DNA from: an uncultured Moraxella sp.
GTDB lineage: Bacteria > Pseudomonadota > Gammaproteobacteria > Pseudomonadales > Moraxellaceae
DNA length: 48,493 nucleotides
Assembly (NCBI GenBank): GCA_943908425.1
Contig: CALTTC010000017.1
Coordinates: forward strand, 1 to 48,493
Direction: 5' to 3'
Positions within the stretch are counted from its first letter, which is position 1. Every line of letters starts with the position of its first letter. The position numbers were made by a program, and so were the translations under genes. Shown here one piece after another: positions 26,435 to 34,490 of this stretch. Below the pieces are notes generated by a model. The model was not told the DNA's origin. It ran no database searches and saw only the letters and a program-made list of their open reading frames with translations.

Positions 26435-27658
26435 ATGACAACATTGGACGATAACTGGCAAAATGATGCCTTAGACCCAAGTTTGGGTTATGCTGAAGCC
26501 ACGCTGGCTATTCGTGCAGGCTATCATCGCACTGACGAAGGCGAGCATAGCGAAGCGATTTTTGCGACCAGCTCTTACGTCTATCAAAGTGCCAAGGACG
26601 CTGCCGATCATTTTAATGGTAACAAAAAAGGCAATGTGTACTCACGCCACACCAATCCTACCGTGCGTGCTTTTGAGCGGCGTTTGGCACTCTTAGAAGG
26701 GGGTGAGCGCTGTGTGGCAACCGCTTCTGGCATGGGCGCAATCTTAACGATGTGCTTGGCGTACCTAAAAGCAGGTGACCACTTGCTTTGTGCCAAGCAA
26801 TTATTTGGTTCATCAGTAGCGTTATTTGACACCTATTTTAAAAGTTTTGGTGTAGAAGTCAGCTATGTGGATTGTTTTGATAATAGCGCTTGGCAAAATG
26901 CAATACAAGAAAACACCAAGGTTTTGTATTGTGAAAGCCCAAGCAATCCTTTGGCACAAATTGCAGACATTGCTTTTTTGGCAAAGTTGGCGAAGGGCAA
27001 CGGGGCATTATTGATTGTGGATAATTGTTTTGCTACCCCCGCCATTCAAAAGCCTTTAGTGCTTGGAGCGGATATTGTCATTCATTCGGCAAGTAAATAT
27101 ATTGATGGGCAAGGGCGAGTATTGGGCGGCGCATTGGTCGGCTCTGATGAATTGATGGAAAAAGCCTTTGGCGTGGTGCGTACAGGGGGTATTAGTTTAT
27201 CGCCTTTTAATGCGTGGGTGCTATTAAAAGGGCTAGAGACGCTATCGCTAAGAATGGCGGCGCATTGCTGTAATGCCAATCAGGTCGCTACATTTTTGGC
27301 AAATCATAAGGCGGCAAAGGCGGTGCATTTTTCAGGATTATCAGACCACCCAAGCCATCAACTTGCCAAACGTCAACATAGTGGCGATAATGCTTTCGGG
27401 GCGATTATCGGTTTTGAAGTCGCAGACCAAACGGCGGCGTGGCAGGTGATTGATAGCACCAAGATGATTAGCATTACCAACAATCTAGGCGATGCCAAGA
27501 CAACCATTACGCACCCAGCAACTACCACCCATTTTCGTATGAGTAGAGAAGCACGCCAAGAAGCAGGCGTTAGTGATGGGTTGATTCGCTTATCGGTGGG
27601 GCTTGAATCAGTGGACGATATTATTGCTGATTTAGAGCGTGGCTTGGATAGTCTATAA
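26435..27658 (+). CDS. metZ: O-succinylhomoserine sulfhydrylase
   Basis: MetZ makes homocysteine from O-succinylhomoserine and sulfide in a direct-sulfhydrylation route to methionine, using pyridoxal phosphate. The 407-residue protein has the Cys/Met-metabolism PLP fold: NVYSRHTNPTVRAFERRLA near residue 67, ATASGMGAIL near 95, the catalytic lysine in HSASKYIDGQGRVLGG (about Lys221), and RLSVGLESVDDIIADL at the C-terminus. The DGQGRVLGG context is typical of MetZ rather than MetB or MetC. It has its own promoter, a strong ribosome site and a terminator, and no other methionine gene adjoins it. Confidence 0.93.
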   Translation: MTTLDDNWQNDALDPSLGYAEATLAIRAGYHRTDEGEHSEAIFATSSYVYQSAKDAADHFNGNKKGNVYSRHTNPTVRAFERRLALLEGGERCVATASGMGAILTMCLAYLKAGDHLLCAKQLFGSSVALFDTYFKSFGVEVSYVDCFDNSAWQNAIQENTKVLYCESPSNPLAQIADIAFLAKLAKGNGALLIVDNCFATPAIQKPLVLGADIVIHSASKYIDGQGRVLGGALVGSDELMEKAFGVVRTGGISLSPFNAWVLLKGLETLSLRMAAHCCNANQVATFLANHKAAKAVHFSGLSDHPSHQLAKRQHSGDNAFGAIIGFEVADQTAAWQVIDSTKMISITNNLGDAKTTITHPATTTHFRMSREARQEAGVSDGLIRLSVGLESVDDIIADLERGLDSL

Positions 27659-27710
27659 ATTTTATCTAAGCCAATTGAACCGATTTTCAAGTCTATATCA
27701 CGCAAATAAC

Positions 27711-27737
27711 AAAAAAGCTCTCAATTTGAGAGCTTTT
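27711..27737. terminator. Terminator shared by metZ and the autotransporter gene
   Basis: A near-perfect palindrome, AAAAAAGCTCTCAA then TTGAGAGCTTTT, lies between the convergent ends of metZ and the trimeric autotransporter. A-runs and T-runs on both sides fit bidirectional termination. Confidence 0.85.
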
Positions 27738-27756
27738 CTTGGTAATGTTAGACGAA

Positions 27757-29173
27757 TTAGAACTCGTAATTAACGCTGATGTTGTAGCTTGAAGAACCAG
27801 AGTTTAAGGCAACACCAGCTTTAGTGGCTACTTTTTCGTTAATACGATAGCCGGCACCAATGGCAACAGCGCCTTGGCTACCATAGCCACCAAACCCTGC
27901 GGTAACGTTCACTTTACCTACGCCATAAGGTTGGAACAGACCGCTAAGTGTTGCTTGCTGTGCCATAGCTCTGTGCATTTTCTTGTCCAAAGCTTGGATT
28001 CTGTTTGTATTATCTACAGCAACACGGTCAATTTTGTCATCCAACTGCGTTAGCTTGTTGCCGACTGCATTAAGTCCATCAACAGTCATATACGTTAGCG
28101 CATCAGCTTGAGCTTGCAAAGCAGTTAGGTCTGCATCAAATTGCGCGGCTTTGGCGATGGTTTGGGTATTCTTGTCTACGGCAGTAGCAATCGCCCCGAT
28201 TTTTTTGATCGTGCGCTGCAGCAACACCAACCAGCTCAACAATGCTTTGGGTATTGGCATCGGTAACTGCTTCAAGCGCGCCAGTGGTTGTTAGTAGAGT
28301 GCCAGTAGCGTCTGACAAATTAACAATGCTTTGCGTATTAGCATCAACCGCATCTGCTGTCGCGCTAAGCTGTGCATCGTGTAGACCAGTAACCAAAGCC
28401 AAATCATTAACTGCTTGATTGGTCAAAGCAAGGTTTAGATCGGTAACACCGGTAATCGTTGTTAGATCAGCGATACTTTGTACAAAATCAGACTCTTTGA
28501 CCAAGTTGTCTGTCGTACCAACGGTATCATCTGGGGTTGTCCGTGTAACAAAAGCGTTGCCATCAGCATCAAGACCAAGCGTTACCGCAACATCGGAATT
28601 TTCTACCGTAAATCCAGAGATACCGTAGGTGGTAAAAGCATCAGCGTTGGCGATTGTAAGACTGTCTGAGCTTAGGTTACTAGAGCTTAAGCGAGTGTTA
28701 GTGTTGGGATTAGCTGTAGTTTCAAAACCATTAGCAGTAGATTTACTAACAGTAAGACCGTCCTCGGCATTTAGATAAACCTCAGATAGGGTTTCACCAT
28801 TTGTTACCACGTTGTAGACGCCTTGCTCGGCATCCACAGTAGTGATCTTGCATCTACTTGGTCGCCAGCTCCCGCCGTTTGGTAAGCTTAGGTAAATGTG
28901 AATAGCCACCTTGGCTACTAATGAAACCTGAATTGAAACTGGTGATACTGTCATTTTCATAGTCTAAATCTGGCGCATAAGGATCGGCAACCGCTATGTG
29001 CCATCAACCGTCGTGCCGTGGACTTGTAAAGCGGGCTGTGAGGGATTAGCGCTGCTACCTGCATTAATAGCTAATGTATTGTTAATGACGACATCGTCAA
29101 AAGTCTCTGCCTGTGCAGAAGTTGCTACCATGATTGACGCGACAAGTAGCGATAGTTGCTTTGCTTTTGCCAT
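27757..29173 (-). pseudogene. Trimeric autotransporter adhesin (YadA-like), broken by four one-base indels
   Basis: The start at 29173 has a perfect ribosome site (AGGAG), and the first 22 residues are a signal peptide ending ATSAQA. The mature part begins ETFDDVVINN; frame 1 then hits TAG at 28994-28996. Three apparent one-base deletions (near 28999, 28879 and 28862) restore the frame. The passenger then reads on with repeated DANTQSI-type coiled-coil stalk motifs until an apparent extra base in a seven-A run (28200-28206) shifts it again. The other frame finishes the stalk and the YadA anchor (VTAGFGGYGSQGAVAIGAGY ... ISVNYEF). Net repair (+3 -1) gives exactly 472 codons plus stop. Promoter, start and anchor are intact, so either inactivation is recent, expression switches at the A run, or the assembly carries base errors. 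Confidence 0.85.
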
Positions 29174-29227
29174 TAGATTCTCCTAAAAGATAAGGAATTA
29201 AGAATAAATTGTTACTCTGCTTGCTTG

Positions 29228-29257
29228 ATTATAAGTAAATTTTGCTAAAAAATCCAA
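29228..29257 (-). promoter_or_regulatory. Promoter of the autotransporter gene
   Basis: On the minus strand TATAAT (29228-29233) follows TTGGAT (29252-29257) with an 18-base spacer. It lies about 55 bases upstream of the ATG and supports the view that the adhesin gene is still transcribed. Confidence 0.45.
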
Positions 29258-29390
29258 TTTAACTAGACGTTTTTATTGTTTTTGTAGGGTATATGTCGCC
29301 CTTTATATAGATAGTCTATGTTACTGCTTTGTAATTCTAATCTAATTTTTACTATACTGGCGACAGCAGTATTTTACAAAAAGCCAAATA

Positions 29391-29413
29391 AAAAACGGCT
29401 CTACTAAGCCGTT
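29391..29413 (-). terminator. Terminator after ppk2
   Basis: AAAAACGGCT and AGCCGTT pair with a six-base loop. The minus strand ends in a T-run (CCGTTTTTTATTT), 20 bases after the ppk2 stop codon. Confidence 0.82.
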
Positions 29414-29432
29414 CTATTCATTGATGTTTTAT

Positions 29433-30530
29433 TTATGTTGTGGATTTTTGCACAGGTTTTTGTTTTGGCATACTAGCACCCAGCGGTTGTCCTTCATCGG
29501 TTTCATAGAGCGCCCCAGCACGCCCAACCAATAAGGGGTCAATCATTCCGATATTGTCGCTGTTTTTGTCGGCATAATTAAGCTTGTTTAACACGTAACG
29601 CATGGCATTTAATCTCGCGCGTTTTTTGTCGTCTGATTTAATAACAATCCACGGCGATTCTGAGGTGTCGGTATTAAAAAACATCGCTTCTTTGGCAAGG
29701 GTGTACTCGTCCCATTTGTTTTGCGATGCCTTATCTACAGGCGATAATTTCCATTGTTTTAAGGGGTCGTTTTCACGTTTGGCAAAACGGCGTGTTTGTT
29801 CGCCACGGCTTACCGAAAACCAAAACTTAATCAAAATAATGCCCGATTCTATAAGATGGCGTTCAAATTGTGGCACTTGGTGCATAAAAATTTGGTATTC
29901 ATCATCGGTGCAAAAGCCCATCACACGCTCTACCACCGCCCGATTGTACCAAGAACGGTCATATAACACAATCTCGCCACTGGTCGGCAGGGTCTGTACA
30001 TACCGCTGAAAATACCATTGTCCACGCTCGGTGTCGGTAGGCTTTTCTAGGGCGACCACTCTTGAGCCACGGGGATTTAGATGTTCCATAAAACGCTTGA
30101 TGGTACCCCCTTTGCCGGCGGCGTCACGCCCTTCAAATAAAATCACAAGTTTTTGTCCGTGGGCTTTGATATGGCGTTGTAGTTTTAGTAGCTCAATTTG
30201 TAGGGTGTATTTTTCTTTTTCGTAGCGTTTGCGTTTTAGGCGGTGTTTGTAGGGATAGCCGCCTTGTCGCCAATCATCGCTTAAGGCATCGTTGTCATCT
30301 TTTAGTGGTTTTTGAGTTGGGTTGTTTTGTGTTGGGGTGTCGCTAGGATTTGTTGCGCCTAAAATGTTTTTTGCTTTTTCGTCTGTTGTAGCAGATAGGG
30401 GTTTGATGGCTTGTGTTTTCGCGGTTGAAGTTTGGGCTTGAGGGGCTGTCTCAGTCTTTGGTGCGCGTCTACGCCGTGTGGGGCGAGTTTTTGGGGTGGG
30501 TTCATCGCTTGATTGTTTGGGGGTGTTCAT
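29433..30530 (-). CDS. ppk2: Polyphosphate kinase 2
   Basis: PPK2 enzymes transfer phosphate between polyphosphate and nucleotides, and most favour making NTPs from polyphosphate. The 365-residue protein has a catalytic core from about residue 95: Walker A FEGRDAAGKGGTIKRF near 136, LPTSGEIVLYDRSWYNRAVV near 185, and the lid segment RRFAKRENDPLKQWKLS near 255. The single core and length fit class I. The first 90 residues are low-complexity, rich in Pro, Thr, Lys and Gln (TRPTRRRRAPKTETAPQAQ), and probably disordered. AAGGAG precedes the ATG. The octamer repeat lies about 160 bases upstream of the start. Confidence 0.92.
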   Translation of the reverse strand: MNTPKQSSDEPTPKTRPTRRRRAPKTETAPQAQTSTAKTQAIKPLSATTDEKAKNILGATNPSDTPTQNNPTQKPLKDDNDALSDDWRQGGYPYKHRLKRKRYEKEKYTLQIELLKLQRHIKAHGQKLVILFEGRDAAGKGGTIKRFMEHLNPRGSRVVALEKPTDTERGQWYFQRYVQTLPTSGEIVLYDRSWYNRAVVERVMGFCTDDEYQIFMHQVPQFERHLIESGIILIKFWFSVSRGEQTRRFAKRENDPLKQWKLSPVDKASQNKWDEYTLAKEAMFFNTDTSESPWIVIKSDDKKRARLNAMRYVLNKLNYADKNSDNIGMIDPLLVGRAGALYETDEGQPLGASMPKQKPVQKSTT

Positions 30531-30876
30531 CGTTATCTCCTTATCATCGTTATGGATTTATTATTGTACGCTTATTTATAGGGTTTGTCTAGCTTGACTT
30601 AAGGTTATTTAGTGAGCAATAATGATGAATTTTGCTGATAATTATTAAATAATCTATTGCATTGCTAAGAGCTTTTAATTATTATTTTTTATAATACGAT
30701 AATACGATAATACGATAATACGATAATACGATAATACGATAATACGATAATTTTTCTAAATATCTTTTAAATCATTCTAAAAAATATTTACCGATAATTA
30801 ATGGTGCAATTTAACAATAAATTGTTTCTTTGTTTTATCATCAGGCATTAGAATGACAGATTTTAATAATAAAGTA
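30531..30876. other. 346-base AT-rich gap holding an octamer repeat
   Basis: This interval is the 5' flank of ppk2 and the 3' flank of the acyltransferase gene. Apart from the octamer array at 30691-30751 it holds AT-rich sequence with no convincing reading frame, RNA gene or hairpin terminator. The ppk2 promoter should lie here, but I could not place it with confidence. Confidence 0.6.
30691..30751. repeat. Octamer tandem repeat (AATACGAT)n
   Basis: Seven complete AATACGAT units with partial units at both ends (61 bases of period 8) and no mismatch. The array lies between the stop codon of the acyltransferase gene and the region upstream of ppk2, 161 bases before the ppk2 start. Perfect octamer identity suggests slippage-prone sequence. 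Confidence 0.97.
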
Positions 30877-31878
30877 TCACTCGTTATCGCTTACTTTATA
30901 ATAATCTACACCGCTTGGCTGGGTCTTAAAACGGCGATGAAACCACATCCACTGGCTAGGATAACGGTTGATATGTTCAGCTAACAATTGATTGACAAAA
31001 GTAGCGTCCGCAAGTTCATCATTGCTCGGTAAGCCCACCATAGGGCTAAATGTCAGCTCATAATGTGCCCGCCCGCCTTTGGCTATTGCCGCTGATGACG
31101 TGCGAAATACCGAGAACAGGAGTACTGCTGGCGGATTTTGCTTGTCGCCAAGCCTTGCTATCCTGCGCCAAGCGGTAATGGTTGCAGCGGGCATACCAAA
31201 AAACGGTGCCATCACACCAGCACTTAAACCAAAATCTTGGTCAGGGGAGTACCATAGTACCTTACCTGCCTTTAGGCGCTTTGCTAGTGTGCGCATGTCT
31301 TTGTGGCTGATTTGTGCCTCAAAAATCCGCCGGCGTGCATTGTACACAAACCATTCTAGCAGTGGATTATTTTGTGGGCGATACAGACAATCCATTGCAA
31401 AAAATTGCGTGCATAGCCGACCACTTAAGTCCAAAGTCGTGGTGTGCATGCCAAGCAGGATAATGGCTTTATTGGCGTTTTGGGCATGTACTAAATGCTG
31501 TAAGCCTTTGGCTGTGAAGCTTTTATAAAACACATTAGGGCGAAACCACGCGCATAGGCTCTCAAAAATGCCCACGCCTTGATTGATAAATACTTCTTTT
31601 GCTAAGTGCTGTTTGTCGCTTTTTGATTTATCGGGATAGGCTAAATTCAAATTGGTTAAAGTATCGCGGCGGCGTTTTTTTGCCAAATGCCAAGTAAGTT
31701 TACCAAATTGCCTACCACACCAAAACTGATGGCGTAACGGCAATAGCACAAGGGGCAAGAAACAGGCTATAACAAGCCAAATGCCCCAGTAGCGTGGCAG
31801 TAAAAACGCCCACTGAAACGCCATTTTGTCTTGTTGCTCGTTTTGTTTGTGTGTTTGAGTTAAGGTAGGTTTTGGCAT
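30877..31878 (-). CDS. LpxL/HtrB-family lipid A acyltransferase
   Basis: The 333-residue product is a membrane-anchored lysophospholipid acyltransferase of the type that adds secondary acyl chains to lipid A. An N-terminal membrane segment (about residues 28-47) precedes the catalytic HX4D motif (GMHTTTLDLSGR, near residue 144). YRPQNNPLLEWFVYNARRR and LWYSPDQDFG are further LpxL-group signatures, and YPSQWMWFHRRFK ends the domain. The start at 31878 has only a weak ribosome site; an internal ATG (MAFQWAFLLP) is an alternative. Which secondary acyl position it modifies is not clear from sequence. It is followed by the octamer repeat and preceded by an AT-rich gap. Confidence 0.9.
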   Translation of the reverse strand: MPKPTLTQTHKQNEQQDKMAFQWAFLLPRYWGIWLVIACFLPLVLLPLRHQFWCGRQFGKLTWHLAKKRRRDTLTNLNLAYPDKSKSDKQHLAKEVFINQGVGIFESLCAWFRPNVFYKSFTAKGLQHLVHAQNANKAIILLGMHTTTLDLSGRLCTQFFAMDCLYRPQNNPLLEWFVYNARRRIFEAQISHKDMRTLAKRLKAGKVLWYSPDQDFGLSAGVMAPFFGMPAATITAWRRIARLGDKQNPPAVLLFSVFRTSSAAIAKGGRAHYELTFSPMVGLPSNDELADATFVNQLLAEHINRYPSQWMWFHRRFKTQPSGVDYYKVSDNE

Positions 31879-32217
31879 AAGGGTATTTAGTTTACTAATT
31901 TATTATATATCGCTGGTTGTAAGCTTAAGAAAACAGTTTATTAACCTATTACAATAGTTGCGACTTTTTTAGTTTTCATAGCTTACTTAGTCAATAAGCT
32001 TGATAAAAAAATAACTTAAAAATCAATTATCAAATAAAAAACCAATGATTAAATTATTTAATATAATTGATAATAATCACTAACAAAGCCAACCATTAAA
32101 TAACTATTTTACTTAACTTTAATTATTTGGCTTTTATCATCTAATAATTTAATCGTTATAAACAATGACAACAAAAGCTTATACTTAATATTTATCAATC
32201 AATCAATCAATCAATCA
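31879..32217. other. 339-base AT-rich gap between the acyltransferase gene and uup
   Basis: Very AT-rich sequence with no reading frame of note. AAAGCCAA (32085-32092) can pair with TTGGCTTT (32127-32134) around a loop of about 34 bases, which might help end uup transcription, but the long loop makes this weak. The tetramer repeat at 32194-32217 closes the gap next to the uup stop codon. Confidence 0.6.
32194..32217. repeat. Tetramer tandem repeat (ATCA)6 abutting the uup stop codon
   Basis: Six perfect ATCA units run to base 32217; the uup stop codon (TAA on the minus strand) occupies 32218-32220. On the minus strand the unit is TGAT and starts right after the stop. Copy changes would alter only the 3' untranslated region. 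Confidence 0.95.
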
Positions 32218-34137
32218 TTAGGATAGATTATCCAGCGCCTCCCAGCGTTCTAGCTTATCAAGGAGTAGCTGTTCAATCTCACTTAGACGCTCGCTTGCTA
32301 CGGTAGCGGCAGCTAAATCTGTTACAAACCACGAGCCATCTGCTAATTGCTCGCTAAGGGTCTGTTGCTCTAGCTCTAGGGCTTCAATATCCTTGGGCAA
32401 TTGTAACAGCTCTTGGGTTTCTTTGTAAGAAAGCTTGGCTTTGGCTTTAGTGGCGGGCGTTGGACGAGGGGCGGTAGATTTGGCAGGTGTGCTTACGGCA
32501 TCGCGCTCTACACCGCGGGCGTGCTGTACCACAAAATCGCTATAACCACCAACATAGCTATGAATCACGCCGTCGCCATGGCTGTCCTTATCAAATGCCC
32601 AAATATGGGTCACCACATTATCCATAAAGGCGCGGTCGTGACTGATGAGTAGGACAGTGCCATTAAACTGCACCAAAAATTCTTCTAATAGCTCCAATGT
32701 GGGCATATCCAAATCGTTGGTGGGCTCATCAAGCACAAGCACGTTGGCAGGTTTTAGCAGGTTTTTGGCAAGCAAAACGCGGGCTTTTTCACCGCCTGAT
32801 AGGGCTTTAACAGGGGTTCTGGCACGGCTTGGCGCAAACAAAAAATCTTGCAAATAACCCAAAATATGCGTTTTTTTGCCATTGACTTCCACAAAATCTG
32901 AGCCTTCCGAGACATTTTCTGCCACGGATTTTTCAAGGTCTAAACTGCCCTTCAATTGGTCAAAAAAAGCGATATTTAAATTGGTGCCAAGGGTGATATC
33001 GCCAGCAGTTTTGGCGCTGGTATCAAGCCCGAGTAAGGTGCGAATTAGGGTGGTTTTGCCCACGCCATTGTCGCCGATAATACCGACTTTATCGCCACGC
33101 AGCAGGGTAGTGTTAAAGTCTTTGACCAGTATTTTATCGTTGTATTGTAGGGTTAAATGGACTGCTTCACAGACGATTTTGCCGGATTTTTCTGCTTGGT
33201 TTTGAGTGATGGCAACTTGTCCGACAACGTTACGGCGTGTTTGGCGTTCTTCGCGCAGTTTTTTTAGAGCGCGCACTCGCCCTTCATTACGCGTGCGCCG
33301 TGCTTTGATGCCTTGGCGTATCCATACTTCTTCTTGGGCAAGTTTTTTATCAAATTCGCTAAAGGATTTTTGTTCGCTTTGCAAGGCTTGCTCTTTTAAT
33401 TCTTGGTAGCGTTCATAACCGCCCACGCCTTGTGAGACGTCATAGCTGGTTAATCGTCCGCGGTCAAGCTCAATAATACGCGTGGCAATCTTATCCAAAA
33501 ATGCACGGTCGTGGGTAATAAATAGCACGGTGGTATTTTGACTTAATAAAAAATTTTCAAGCCAAGCGATGCTGTCAATGTCTAAATGGTTCGTGGGTTC
33601 ATCAAGCAATAACACATCTGGCTGACTGACCAGCGCCCGTGCCAGTAACACACGGCGTTTGCGCCCGCCTGACAGTGCGCTTAGCTTATCGGACGGCACA
33701 AGACCTATGCGCTCAATCACGGTGTGGGCGTGGCGTTCTAGCTCCCAGCCGTCTTGGGTGTCAAGAGTGTGTTGTAGCTCGCCCATCAGTGTACAAGCGT
33801 CCATATCACCACTTGTGCAGCGCTCGCTTGCGCGGTGATATTCGGCAAGCACATGGGCAAGCTTGCCTGCGCCTGCCATGACTACCTGTAGCACGGTATC
33901 ATCGCTACTTGGCACGTCTTGCTCTAACATAGCAAAACGGATACCATCTTCGCGGATAATCTCGCCATCATCGGGGCTATTTTGCTCCGTGATAAGCTTC
34001 AATAGACTGGATTTACCTTCGCCATTTCTGCCGATAAGACAAACGCGCTCGCCTTTTTCTAAGGCAAAATTAACCTTATCCAAGATAGGGGTAGCGCCAA
34101 AGGCTAGCGAGACGTTTTTTAATTGTAATAAAGCCAT
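32218..34137 (-). CDS. uup: ABC-F family ATPase Uup
   Basis: Uup is a soluble ABC-F protein with two tandem ATPase domains and no membrane segment; it acts on ribosomes and, in E. coli, affects transposon excision and replication tolerance. The product is 639 residues from ATG 34137 (MALLQLKNVSLAF). Walker A motifs are GRNGEGKSSLLK near 38 and GDNGVGKTTLIRT in the second half; signature motifs are LSGGRKRRVLLARAL and LSGGEKARVLLAKNLL. The linker between domains and a C-terminal coiled coil (about 560-635, Glu/Leu-rich) are Uup features. The gene is divergent from slyX. Six codons of a longer open frame upstream of the chosen start are ignored. Confidence 0.93.
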   Translation of the reverse strand: MALLQLKNVSLAFGATPILDKVNFALEKGERVCLIGRNGEGKSSLLKLITEQNSPDDGEIIREDGIRFAMLEQDVPSSDDTVLQVVMAGAGKLAHVLAEYHRASERCTSGDMDACTLMGELQHTLDTQDGWELERHAHTVIERIGLVPSDKLSALSGGRKRRVLLARALVSQPDVLLLDEPTNHLDIDSIAWLENFLLSQNTTVLFITHDRAFLDKIATRIIELDRGRLTSYDVSQGVGGYERYQELKEQALQSEQKSFSEFDKKLAQEEVWIRQGIKARRTRNEGRVRALKKLREERQTRRNVVGQVAITQNQAEKSGKIVCEAVHLTLQYNDKILVKDFNTTLLRGDKVGIIGDNGVGKTTLIRTLLGLDTSAKTAGDITLGTNLNIAFFDQLKGSLDLEKSVAENVSEGSDFVEVNGKKTHILGYLQDFLFAPSRARTPVKALSGGEKARVLLAKNLLKPANVLVLDEPTNDLDMPTLELLEEFLVQFNGTVLLISHDRAFMDNVVTHIWAFDKDSHGDGVIHSYVGGYSDFVVQHARGVERDAVSTPAKSTAPRPTPATKAKAKLSYKETQELLQLPKDIEALELEQQTLSEQLADGSWFVTDLAAATVASERLSEIEQLLLDKLERWEALDNLS

Positions 34138-34203
34138 AATACCATCATGTGCCAAAAGTTGTGGCTATCATACCAAATTTTAGCAAAAATAGCTTAACAA
34201 AAA

Positions 34204-34212
34204 TGCTATAAT
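34204..34212 (+). promoter_or_regulatory. Extended -10 promoter for slyX
   Basis: TGCTATAAT, identical to the elements before fpr and gyrA. The predicted transcript start (near 34219) is very close to the coding region, so the leader would be about ten bases and would lose part of the ribosome site. Confidence 0.45.
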
Positions 34213-34229
34213 CCTAGGTAGGTTTTTTA

Positions 34230-34451
34230 TTGCGTGCAATTATGGTGGATATTAGCCCAAGTGTTATAGAATTACAAATCAAGGTAGCGCACCTAGAGCA
34301 TACCTTGGAGCAACTAAATGCAGTTGTCAGCGAGCAAAGTTATGAAATTCAAACCTTGCACGCTAAGCTTGCACTCATCTACCAAAGCCTTGATGATACG
34401 CCGCAGGTTTCTTTATTTGATGTACTAAAAGAGCGCCCCCCGCATTATTGA
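34230..34451 (+). CDS. slyX: SlyX family protein
   Basis: A 73-residue SlyX-type small protein of unknown function. It has the typical N-terminal coiled coil (IELQIKVAHLEHTLEQLNAV, heptad leucines) and a C-terminal tail ending PPHY, a SlyX hallmark. The start is unsettled: TTG at 34230 has AGGTAGG seven bases upstream, and ATG at 34242 has none. I took the TTG. It stands alone, divergent from uup and convergent with the VanY-type gene. Confidence 0.8.
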   Translation: MRAIMVDISPSVIELQIKVAHLEHTLEQLNAVVSEQSYEIQTLHAKLALIYQSLDDTPQVSLFDVLKERPPHY

Positions 34452-34460
34452 GGGGCTTTT
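34427..34460. terminator. Terminator at the slyX/VanY junction
   Basis: AAAAG and CTTTT flank CCCC and GGGG to give a stem with a small internal bulge; the left arm lies within the last codons of slyX. TTTTGTTG follows on the plus strand, and the minus strand ends CTCTTTTAGT. It probably serves both convergent genes. Confidence 0.6.
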
Positions 34461-34490
34461 GTTGTTGTATGCCGGTCTAATAGACGAGAT

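Noticed and set aside
30691..30751. CRISPR array
   Set aside because: The unit is eight bases with no spacers, so it is a simple tandem repeat.
32085..32134. Long-loop hairpin as uup terminator
   Set aside because: An eight-base stem with a 34-base AT-rich loop and no good T-run is too weak to call.
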